Below are positions 35,177 through 42,870 of a stretch of 64,000 nucleotides of DNA, piece after piece (position 1 is the first letter of the stretch; every line of letters begins with the position of its first letter). The notes under the pieces were generated by a model that did not search any database, was not told the origin of the DNA, and was given only the letters and a program-made list of their open reading frames with translations. The DNA comes from Caldanaerobius polysaccharolyticus DSM 13641. Its GTDB lineage: Bacteria > Bacillota > Thermoanaerobacteria > Thermoanaerobacterales > Caldanaerobiaceae. Made by a program: the position numbers and the translations under genes. The DNA lies in NCBI RefSeq assembly GCF_000427425.1, contig NZ_KE386494.1:126376-190375 (forward strand), given 5' to 3'.

Positions 35177-35251
35177 ACTACAACACCTACACACCCTTTG
35201 GTACTATTATTATATCAAAACCGCACAACAGTGTCAAACACTATTCAAACG

Positions 35252-36856
35252 CTATATAATAAGACCGGGCTTCACAGCTGCCTTAACCCTTATGTTTTTA
35301 CCCACAGTGTAAAATCCTCTGACCATGTTGAAGCACTGCTCCTCCACCACCTCAGCCTCGCCTATATCCTTTAATAAATTAAGCGCCACATCTCTGGCTT
35401 CAGACAAGTCGAACCCTTTTTGTATCCTCTCCCTTATTCCCATTTCAGGTATGACCATGTAACCTTTATCAGTATCAGCCAGCAGCGTTACCTCCTTAGT
35501 TACACGGCTTAAAGCCGCACCCACAGAATTGGCCACCTGATACATATCAGGTACCACAGGCTTTACGTTTAAAATCGCAGCGATTTTATCGGCCAGTGCC
35601 CTTGCAGGCCCTCCTACCGCGATTAACAACTGAGGCTGTATTTTTCTACCATACAGCAATTCTCTTATGGTATATACCGGCCTCTCATTTAACTGAGCCA
35701 GAGACCTTTTTATTTCCGACGCTATAGTTTCACATACCATATCGTACACCCTGTGAGCTACTTTCTTCGCATCCTCACCCATCCTTTGAGCTAATTGCAT
35801 CATACCCTGGTAAGACTTCGCTGTATCGCCGTAATTGCATAATCCCAGAACGTTAAAAGCATCTGTTGGCGTAGGGTATGCTCCTCCCAAGGCCATGGCT
35901 TTGTCCATCCGCTGTGGTCCAATAACCAGCTTATTCCCTTTGACCTGTATAGCGCTATCGCCGCCTAAAGCTATAGATCTGGAATAAAGGGCTTTTACAT
36001 GGGTCTTGTAACCGCTAATTTCTATACCATGAGGTTCATAAGCGGGAAGTCCATCCACGTAAAACGATATATCCGTAGTGGTCCCCCCTATATCTATAGA
36101 AACAGCGTCCACATTTACATCGCTCAATGCCAGCACGCCCATTATGCTGGCAGAAGGCCCTGACAGTATAGTGTTAATTGGAAACTTTGTGGAAGACTGA
36201 ATTTCCATCGTCCCCCCATCTGCTTTCAATACATACACAGGGCATGAAATGTCCATATCTTCTAACGCCTTTTTTAAAGAACTAACAAAACGGCTATATA
36301 CTCTGTGAACGCAGCTATTTAAATACACAGAATTAACCCGCCTAGGGTAATTTAAAGCCCCTGACAGCTCATGCCCCACAGTTATGTGCTTAAAACCTTT
36401 ACCTAGCTTTTCCCTTATGTAGTTCTCATGATTAGGATTTCTCACTGAAAACTTACCCGCAATTCCTACGTATTCATAATCCTTGGCGTACGCAATCGCT
36501 CTTTTTATATCATCTGCCGACACCGGCGCGATCTCTGTGCCCCTGTGGTCGATGTAACCTGATACCTTTACGTAGCCCTCACCAAAGTACGCCGAAGGAT
36601 CTATGCCAGGGCCAGGTTCAAGGATCATAGCAACAGGCTCTGTCTTTCCCTCCACAATGGCGTTAGTACAATGAGTAGTGCTCAACGTTATGCGCTCTAT
36701 AGCCCTGTTCCCACCGATCACCTCCTTAAGCGCTGACAAAATGCTTTCTGATAAATCGTCTCTATCTACAGGCACCTTTACGCTGTTTACCACCTGTCCG
36801 CTTTCTATAGCCACCGCATCCACATTAGTTCCGCCTACATCTACACCCACTATCAT
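35252..36856 (-). CDS. Hydantoinase/oxoprolinase family protein (HyuA-like)
   Basis: 534 residues with the sugar-kinase-like ATPase fold of HyuA: IVGVDVGGTNVDAVAIE at the start, then a Hydant_A domain with SIDIGGTTTDISFYVDG and AVGGPARALADKIA. ATP-dependent amidases of this kind normally need a HyuB subunit, which is absent here. It is shorter than typical HyuA (about 650-700). The start overlaps the HDAC-like gene stop by 4 nt (ATGA), indicating translational coupling. It may be part of a pathway with that deacetylase-like enzyme. The substrate is unknown. Confidence 0.85.
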   Translation of the reverse strand: MIVGVDVGGTNVDAVAIESGQVVNSVKVPVDRDDLSESILSALKEVIGGNRAIERITLSTTHCTNAIVEGKTEPVAMILEPGPGIDPSAYFGEGYVKVSGYIDHRGTEIAPVSADDIKRAIAYAKDYEYVGIAGKFSVRNPNHENYIREKLGKGFKHITVGHELSGALNYPRRVNSVYLNSCVHRVYSRFVSSLKKALEDMDISCPVYVLKADGGTMEIQSSTKFPINTILSGPSASIMGVLALSDVNVDAVSIDIGGTTTDISFYVDGLPAYEPHGIEISGYKTHVKALYSRSIALGGDSAIQVKGNKLVIGPQRMDKAMALGGAYPTPTDAFNVLGLCNYGDTAKSYQGMMQLAQRMGEDAKKVAHRVYDMVCETIASEIKRSLAQLNERPVYTIRELLYGRKIQPQLLIAVGGPARALADKIAAILNVKPVVPDMYQVANSVGAALSRVTKEVTLLADTDKGYMVIPEMGIRERIQKGFDLSEARDVALNLLKDIGEAEVVEEQCFNMVRGFYTVGKNIRVKAAVKPGLII

Positions 36857-38163
36857 GCTATCGCCTTCCTGAACACGTCGTTTCTTTTATCTTGTAAATA
36901 CACAGCTCCATATACCTTTCTAGCCTTTTCCCATTCTTGGATGCCTGCCTCGTAGCATCTATCACAGGCATCTCTAGGAATAATTACAGCATATACCTTA
37001 TCGCCTTCCGCATGGGACTCGATACACGTAAGCCCAGAGCAGCTACATACCCACGTTTTTTCTCTCTGATATTCCATGATGTTGTCCGTATCGTAGTATA
37101 TCCTCCTCTGGCGCTCCACGACTTTTTTACCTTGCAGATACCGTTCCCTTAAAACATCTCTCTGAGACCATTTTTTGTAGACCTCGTCGCAAACTCTCTT
37201 TATATAGTCCATCTCAAGGCGCGATTGCCTGGACATTTCCTCTGAGTAATCAGGCTCCCTGATGCCGCTAAAATCAAGCCCTGCCATAGCCAACATTATC
37301 CCTACGTTTACGTAAGGAAGCGCACCCTCTATAGAATACCCTCCTTCCAATACGGCTATGTCCGGGTTTATCCGTCGGTTTAGTTCAGCATAGCCCTGAG
37401 CGGATATAGCCATGTTGGTTATGGGGTCCGTGTAGTGGTTATCCTGTCCCGCCGAGTTAATGACGATGTCTGGTTTAAACTCTGATAAAACAGGCAATAC
37501 CACGTTATCTACTACATATAGATAGCCCTCATCGGTAGTTCCAGGCGGCAATGGTATATTCAGGGTATAACCATATGCATTGGGGCCACCCAATTCATCG
37601 GTAAAGCCGCTACCAGGATACAAAGTCCTACCATCCTGGTGTAAGGATATAAAAAGGGTATCTCTGTCATGCCAGAATATGTCCTGGCTGCCATCGCCAT
37701 GGTGACAATCGGTATCCACAATCGCTATCCTCATTTTGCCGTATTTTTTCCTTATATGCTCGATCATAATAGCTTCGTTATTTATAATGCAGAAGCCCCT
37801 ATCGCCCCACACCACCCTGTGGGCATGGTGTCCCGGCGGCCTCACCACTGCAAAGGCCTTATCTACCTCCTTATCCATAACAGCTTCGGCTGCCCTTATA
37901 GCCCCACCTGCTGACACCATATGGGAGTGGGTAACCCTAGTGCTTACATCAGGAACGCATATATGCACTCGATTTACGTCTGCTTCTTCTGCGACTTTTG
38001 GTACCAGCTCTTTGATGCCATCAATATCAAAGACGCCTTCTTCCATCACCTGGTCGTGAGTATAAAGCAGGCGCTCCTCCCGTTCAGGGTGACTGGGTGA
38101 TATCGCCCAATCGTAAGCCGGGAAAAAAACTATGCCCAGCGCGTTTTTGGCCTTGAGCGCCAT
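36853..38163 (-). CDS. Histone-deacetylase-family amidohydrolase with Cys-rich C-terminal extension
   Basis: 436 residues. The HDAC fold motifs are complete: FFPAYDWAISPSHPEREERL, VRPPGHHAHR, the zinc ligands in DTDCHHGDGSQDIF, SLHQDGRTLYPGSG and NSAGQDNHYTDP. Bacterial members deacetylate acetyl-lysine-like or acetylpolyamine substrates. After about residue 320 an extension carries six Cys in pairs (TWVCSCSGLTC, then DACDRC), a likely metal-binding module not usual in the family. It overlaps ogt (TAATG) and the HyuA-like gene (ATGA) at its two ends, so the three are one operon. Confidence 0.9.
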   Translation of the reverse strand: MALKAKNALGIVFFPAYDWAISPSHPEREERLLYTHDQVMEEGVFDIDGIKELVPKVAEEADVNRVHICVPDVSTRVTHSHMVSAGGAIRAAEAVMDKEVDKAFAVVRPPGHHAHRVVWGDRGFCIINNEAIMIEHIRKKYGKMRIAIVDTDCHHGDGSQDIFWHDRDTLFISLHQDGRTLYPGSGFTDELGGPNAYGYTLNIPLPPGTTDEGYLYVVDNVVLPVLSEFKPDIVINSAGQDNHYTDPITNMAISAQGYAELNRRINPDIAVLEGGYSIEGALPYVNVGIMLAMAGLDFSGIREPDYSEEMSRQSRLEMDYIKRVCDEVYKKWSQRDVLRERYLQGKKVVERQRRIYYDTDNIMEYQREKTWVCSCSGLTCIESHAEGDKVYAVIIPRDACDRCYEAGIQEWEKARKVYGAVYLQDKRNDVFRKAIA

Positions 38164-38648
38164 TATAAAATCACCCCTTCTATCCTTAAAAGCTTTCTCT
38201 TAATCTCTATATCGTAAGCAAAGCCCCCAATGGTTCCGTCGCTGCATATAACCCTGTGACATGGAACAATCACAGGCAACGGATTGCGGTGAACAGCTCC
38301 TCCCACTGCTCTAAAAGCGCCCGGTTTGTTTACTTTTAACGCAATATCCTTATAAGAAACTACATGTCCATAAGGCACCTCCATAAGTGCCTTATACACC
38401 GACATTTGAAAATCCGTAGCATCTAAATCCAGCTTAAGGTCAAATTCCCTTAACCGCCCTTTGAAATAATCGGTTAATTGACTTATTGCAGGTTCATTCT
38501 TTGAATCATTCCACATATATTCTTCACCACAGCTTTTCAACCAATTGTGGAATTCTCCTGTGTCCAGACTTACTTTAACTAAACCTTTGCTGCTGGATGC
38601 AATATAGACATTCCCAATTTCAACACTGATCACAGATAAATAAAACAT
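38163..38648 (-). CDS. ogt: Methylated-DNA-protein cysteine methyltransferase
   Basis: 161 residues. It removes methyl groups from O6-methylguanine onto its own Cys. The active site is PVIVPCHRVI (Cys130); the DNA-binding region MSVYKALMEVPYGHVVSY precedes it, and GGFAYDIEIKRKLLRIEG follows. It is the first gene of the operon with the HDAC-like and HyuA-like genes, sharing a TAATG overlap. Why a repair enzyme is coupled to them is not evident. The first 70 residues are a typical N-terminal domain. Confidence 0.95.
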   Translation of the reverse strand: MFYLSVISVEIGNVYIASSSKGLVKVSLDTGEFHNWLKSCGEEYMWNDSKNEPAISQLTDYFKGRLREFDLKLDLDATDFQMSVYKALMEVPYGHVVSYKDIALKVNKPGAFRAVGGAVHRNPLPVIVPCHRVICSDGTIGGFAYDIEIKRKLLRIEGVIL

Positions 38649-38729
38649 AAAGCCATTACCACCATAACAGATTTTCTTACATAATTAATATACACTTATA
38701 TAAACAATTCTTCAACAGAATTTCAACCC

Positions 38730-38771
38730 TTGACACATAAACCAATCAGTATTACTATACTAAATAGTAAT
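38730..38771 (+). promoter_or_regulatory. Promoter with palindromic operator for the zur-znuACB operon
   Basis: TTGACA at 38730-38735, 17-bp spacer, TACTAT at 38753-38758. Over the -10 lies a perfect inverted repeat ATTACTAT-N5-ATAGTAAT (38751-38771). The placement is right for repression by a Fur-family protein, whose gene is the first in the operon. The arms differ from the classical B. subtilis Zur box, so the site is inferred from position and symmetry. Confidence 0.7.
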
Positions 38772-38797
38772 TCATTCTTATTTGCGGAGTGACTGTC

Positions 38798-39232
38798 ATG
38801 ACCAAGCAAGAAGTCATAAATCGTTTGAAAAACCACCGTTACAAGCTAACACCTCAAAGGGAAATATTAATTGACATCTTTTTAAATACCGAAGGCTATG
38901 TTTCTGCCAAAGACATATACGAAAAGGTTAAAACTATATTCCCCCAAATAAGCCTGGATACTATATACCGCAATTTGCAGTTGTTATGTGACATTCATGT
39001 ACTAAATTCCACTAGTATTGGCAATAATACCCTTTATGAGATGAGAAAACATCTCCATACCCACGCATTAAAATGCATAAAATGTGGTCATTCTTTTGAG
39101 CTGGATATTTGTCCATTAGACTATTGCCTGAATCACATAGGTGAGTTTAAGGTATTGGATCATAAATTAGAAATCTACGGCATATGCAAAAGCTGTCAAA
39201 ATTGTAGAGAAAGCAGAGGTATAAACGGATGA
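38798..39232 (+). CDS. Fur-family metal regulator, probably zinc-responsive (Zur-like)
   Basis: 144 residues. The winged helix (about 1-80) shows HRYKLTPQREILIDIFL and SLDTIYRNLQLL; the dimer domain carries structural zinc pairs CIKC and CKSCQNC, plus CPL and several His (HLHTHALKC). The family includes Fur, Zur and PerR; zinc is preferred because it heads a zinc-type ABC operon with a palindrome over its promoter. The ATG at 38798 is chosen (GCGGAG 8 nt upstream). It overlaps the next gene by 4 nt. Confidence 0.87.
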   Translation: MTKQEVINRLKNHRYKLTPQREILIDIFLNTEGYVSAKDIYEKVKTIFPQISLDTIYRNLQLLCDIHVLNSTSIGNNTLYEMRKHLHTHALKCIKCGHSFELDICPLDYCLNHIGEFKVLDHKLEIYGICKSCQNCRESRGING

Positions 39233-40107
39233 AAAAAATAACTTTTGTTCTACTGTTAATTACTATAACGATATTTTCATCAGCATGCAATAAAAACCCA
39301 GTGAAAGACAATGAAGCCAAAAATGTCTACACAACCGTATATCCCATATATGACTTTACCAAAAAAATAGCAGGAAATAAGTTAAATGTAAAAAACATCA
39401 TCCCACCTGGAGTTGAACCTCACCAGTGGGAACCCGCCACCAGAGACATAGCGGAAATATCCACCTCAGACTTGGTGCTGTACCTTGGTTTGAATTTAGA
39501 TTCATGGGTCACAGATATCATTAGCGGTTCAAATACCAAAATAGCACAAGTATCTAAAGGAATTCCCGTGATACGGTACGGCAGCGCAGTAAACCCTCAC
39601 CTGTGGCTTTCGCCTAAAAGAGCTATAGCCATAGCTACCAATATAAAAGAAGCTCTTGTATCCGTAGATAGCAAAAATAAACCCTATTATGAGAAAAATT
39701 ATATAAAATTGAAAAATCAATTACAGAAATTAGATGAAGATTATACAAATGCGCTTAAAAGCACGTCAAACAAAGCTTTCGTAGTATACCATTCAGCCTT
39801 TGACTATCTGGCTCAAGACTACGGTTTAAAGCAGATTTCATTGACAGGCGCAAATGATGAACAGGAGCCTTCACCCTCTAAAATAGCCTATATAATAAAT
39901 TACATAAAAGAAAACCACATAAAATACGTATTCACAGAAACCCTAACATCCCCAAAAGCAATCAAGACCATAGCAGCAGACGCTCATGTTAAAGTATTAC
40001 CGTTGAATACCGTAGAGGGGTTGACTGCAGAAGAGATAAAACAAGGCAAAGACTACTTCTCCCTTATGCGAGAAAACTTAAACAACCTTAAAAAAGCTCT
40101 GGAGTGA
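39229..40107 (+). CDS. znuA: Zinc ABC transporter substrate-binding lipoprotein
   Basis: 292 residues with a lipoprotein signal (lipobox SSAC, Cys20). Cluster A-I metal ligands are visible: His in GVEPHQWEPA, His in VNPHLWLSP and His in VVYHSAFDYLA. Three His ligands point to zinc; manganese-binding relatives have Glu at the third place. No His-rich loop is present. The ATGA overlap with the regulator indicates coupling. It would capture zinc outside the membrane for ZnuB/ZnuC encoded next. Confidence 0.92.
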   Translation: MKKITFVLLLITITIFSSACNKNPVKDNEAKNVYTTVYPIYDFTKKIAGNKLNVKNIIPPGVEPHQWEPATRDIAEISTSDLVLYLGLNLDSWVTDIISGSNTKIAQVSKGIPVIRYGSAVNPHLWLSPKRAIAIATNIKEALVSVDSKNKPYYEKNYIKLKNQLQKLDEDYTNALKSTSNKAFVVYHSAFDYLAQDYGLKQISLTGANDEQEPSPSKIAYIINYIKENHIKYVFTETLTSPKAIKTIAADAHVKVLPLNTVEGLTAEEIKQGKDYFSLMRENLNNLKKALE

Positions 40108-40113
40108 TTTTTT

Positions 40114-40872
40114 ATGGAAAATGCTGTTGAAGTAAAAAATGTCAGTTTTTCCTACGGGCGAAACCAGGTGCTAAACAATGTATCTTTTACGGTCAAAAAC
40201 GGCGAATTCATCGCCGTCATAGGGCCTAATGGTTCGGGTAAAAGCACCCTTATGAACCTCATAATAGGCAAACTTAAACCATCCACAGGTCAGATATACA
40301 TATTAGGCAAAAACGCGCAGTCCTTTAGTCAAAAACACCTCATAGGATATGTACCACAAAGGTCTTTTTCGTTTAATATATCTTTTCCAGCCAGCGTGAG
40401 CGAAGTGGTGGAGATGGGCCTGTACGCCAGTATCGGCCTATTTAAAAAGCTAAACCCTCAGCATCGCAAAAGAGTAGAAGACGCTTTAAAGCTGGTGGAT
40501 ATGTACGATTACAAAGACGCACTTATAGGGAATCTGTCTGGTGGACAGATGCAAAGGGTGTTTATAGCTCGATGCATAGTATCAGATCCGCAAATCCTCA
40601 TACTGGATGAGCCTACAGTAGGAATTGACGCCAGATCTGAGAGGAACTTATTTGAGCTCTTAGAAAGGCTCAACAAATCCGGTATTACCATTATCATGGT
40701 TACCCACGACATCATGGCAATTACGGACAAAGTAAACAGAATCGTATGCCTGTCAGGTGGAAAGGTAAACGATCACTGCACGGCAATAGACCTGCTGCAA
40801 ACGGGAATCTCCGATCTATACGGATATCCCGTAAAAGTGGAAAAACATCAACATGGAGGCAAAAGGCCATGA
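40114..40872 (+). CDS. znuC: Zinc ABC transporter ATP-binding protein
   Basis: 252 residues. Walker A GPNGSGKST, Q-loop GYVPQRSFSFN, signature LSGGQMQRVFIA, Walker B LILDEPTVGID and the H-loop VTHDI. C-terminal part has GYPVKVEKHQHGGKRP, with His residues. GGAG lies 9 nt before the ATG. It overlaps the permease gene by 4 nt (ATGA). Confidence 0.93.
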   Translation: MENAVEVKNVSFSYGRNQVLNNVSFTVKNGEFIAVIGPNGSGKSTLMNLIIGKLKPSTGQIYILGKNAQSFSQKHLIGYVPQRSFSFNISFPASVSEVVEMGLYASIGLFKKLNPQHRKRVEDALKLVDMYDYKDALIGNLSGGQMQRVFIARCIVSDPQILILDEPTVGIDARSERNLFELLERLNKSGITIIMVTHDIMAITDKVNRIVCLSGGKVNDHCTAIDLLQTGISDLYGYPVKVEKHQHGGKRP

Positions 40873-41666
40873 GCGTGTTCTCTTACGACTTTATGATAAG
40901 GGCTTTTGTAGCAGGTGCGATAATATCCGTAATCGCCCCTGTTGTAGGCAATTACCTGGTCTTGAGGCGATTATCCCAGATGGGAGATACCCTCTCTCAC
41001 GTGGCGCTGGCAGGTGTAGCCGGAGGCATGCTCCTAGGACTAAATCCCACTGCAAGCTCTGTAGCCTTCGTGCTGCTCTCCTCTTTTGGAATAGAAAAGC
41101 TCAGAAGATCCTACTTCAGATATTCTGAGGTATCCATAGCCGTAGTAATGTCAGGAGGTATGGCGCTGGCAGTGCTCCTTTTAAGCATAGCAGGAAACAA
41201 AGCTGCTAATATCTTGGGCTATCTTTTTGGCAGCATCGTATCAATAACCCGCTCAGACATCGGGATTATAGCAATGCTTGGAATAGCCGTCGTAGTCACT
41301 ATAACCCTTTTATACAAAGAACTCCTTTACATAGCCTTTGACGAAGAAGCCGCAGGGGTATCCGGCATACCCGTAAGCGCTATAAACACGATTTTCACGC
41401 TTCTCATCGCCATAACCGTAGCCATATCCATGAAAATAGTAGGCGCACTGCTGGTATCAGCGCTCATGGTAATACCACCTGCTGCCAGCCTTAAAATCGC
41501 CAAAAACTTTAAGCAGACATTATTTTACTCTATACTGTTTTCATTTATATCGGTATTCGTTGGTATAATAGCATCTTACTATTTAAATCTATCACCAGGC
41601 GGTACTATTGTTGCAATCGCCCTTTTGATTTTAGGTTTTATAAACATACTAAAACCCCGTCTTTGA
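40869..41666 (+). CDS. znuB: Zinc ABC transporter permease
   Basis: 265 residues with eight or so hydrophobic segments of the ABC-3 family: FVAGAIISVIAPVVGNYLV, RRLSQMGDTLSHVALAGVAGG (the conserved loop), LLYIAFDEEAAGVSGIPV and GALLVSALMVIPPAASL. The ATG at 40869 is taken from overlap with znuC; the longer frame (40746) lies inside znuC. It ends 10 bp before a strong terminator, closing the zinc operon. Confidence 0.93.
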   Translation: MSVFSYDFMIRAFVAGAIISVIAPVVGNYLVLRRLSQMGDTLSHVALAGVAGGMLLGLNPTASSVAFVLLSSFGIEKLRRSYFRYSEVSIAVVMSGGMALAVLLLSIAGNKAANILGYLFGSIVSITRSDIGIIAMLGIAVVVTITLLYKELLYIAFDEEAAGVSGIPVSAINTIFTLLIAITVAISMKIVGALLVSALMVIPPAASLKIAKNFKQTLFYSILFSFISVFVGIIASYYLNLSPGGTIVAIALLILGFINILKPRL

Positions 41667-41685
41667 AAAAACGGGGTTTTGTTTT
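41651..41685 (+). terminator. Terminator of the zinc operon
   Basis: Perfect 10-bp stem AAAACCCCGT/ACGGGGTTTT with a 10-nt loop followed by GTTTT. The left arm overlaps the end of znuB. Confidence 0.92.
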
Positions 41686-41695
41686 ATATATAAAC

Positions 41696-42850
41696 CTATC
41701 GCTCGTATACTATCTTACCGTTTATAATAGAATAAACGCACCTGGTTTTTATTTCTAGAGGATCTCCGTCAAATATAACAATATCGGCATCCTTGCCCTC
41801 TTGAATGCTACCCACCCGATCATCTATTCCAATTATCCTGGCAGGATTTATGGTGATGGCCTTTAGTGCCTCGTAATAGTCCATACCTTCTCTCACCGCC
41901 AGACCAGCGCACAAAGGCAGATACTGGATGGGTATAACCGGGTGATCCGTCATAAGGGCCACCGTGACACCGGCTTTTGAAAGGATACCCGGTGTCTTAA
42001 ACGTAAGGTTTCTCAGCTCCACTTTTGACCTTTCGGAAAGGGATGGACCTACTATAGCCGGATACCCTTCCTTTTTCAGGTCTTCTGCTATAAGATGTCC
42101 TTCAGTGCAGTGATCCAGCGTCAGCTTCACGTTAAACTCTTTTGCTATCCTTATAGCAGTGAATATATCGTCAGCCCTGTGGGCATGGGCTTTTAACGGG
42201 ATTTCTCTTTTCAACACCTTTACAAGCGCCTCTAATCCCAGGTCCCGCTCAGGCTTTTTATCAGGATCTTCTTTGCCGTGTTCTAGCTTTTCCATATACT
42301 CCTGCGCCTCTACAAGCTGCTGCCTAAGCAGCGCCGCAATAGCCATTCTGGTAGTGGGCATTTTCTTGTGGTCGTTGTAAACAGATTTTGGGTTTTCCCC
42401 AAAAGCCACCTTAACAGCTACAGGTTCTTTGATGATCATATCGTCGACCCTGTGTCCATAGGTCTTCATGGCGACAAATTGCCCTCCGATGACATTGGCA
42501 CTGCCAGGTCCTGTTACCACAGAGGTTATACCAGCTTCCCTGGCCTCCTGAAAATTGCGATCCATGGGGTTTATACCGTCAATGGCCCTGAGCTCAGGAG
42601 TAACCGGTTCTGTAGCCTCATTTCCATCAGCCCCTTCAAACCCCACGGCGTCCTCCCACATGCCTATGTGGCAGTGAGCATCGATGATGCCCGGCATAAC
42701 GATCATCCCATCGGCATTAATAACTTTAGCACCAGGCGCCGACAGTTCTTTACCGACTTTTGCGATCTTCTGGCCATCAATCAGTACGTCGCCGCACTCA
42801 TAGTCCTCGCCTGCCATGGTGTAAATTCTTCCATTTTTGATAAGAATCAT
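41696..42850 (-). CDS. Amidohydrolase (imidazolonepropionase/dihydroorotase-like fold)
   Basis: 384 residues. The metal centre is visible: PGIIDAHCHIGMW (HxH), KAHAHRADDI, LDHCTEGH and MTDHPVIP (Asp). The composite beta-sandwich start (ILIKNGRIYTMAG) and end (KDADIVIFDGDPLEI) are typical. Enzymes of this group hydrolyse cyclic amides or dipeptides; the substrate is unknown. GGAGGAGG lies 6 nt before the ATG. It follows tex by 20 nt and may be co-transcribed. Confidence 0.88.
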   Translation of the reverse strand: MILIKNGRIYTMAGEDYECGDVLIDGQKIAKVGKELSAPGAKVINADGMIVMPGIIDAHCHIGMWEDAVGFEGADGNEATEPVTPELRAIDGINPMDRNFQEAREAGITSVVTGPGSANVIGGQFVAMKTYGHRVDDMIIKEPVAVKVAFGENPKSVYNDHKKMPTTRMAIAALLRQQLVEAQEYMEKLEHGKEDPDKKPERDLGLEALVKVLKREIPLKAHAHRADDIFTAIRIAKEFNVKLTLDHCTEGHLIAEDLKKEGYPAIVGPSLSERSKVELRNLTFKTPGILSKAGVTVALMTDHPVIPIQYLPLCAGLAVREGMDYYEALKAITINPARIIGIDDRVGSIQEGKDADIVIFDGDPLEIKTRCVYSIINGKIVYER

Positions 42851-42870
42851 TTTTCTCCTCCTCCAATCCC

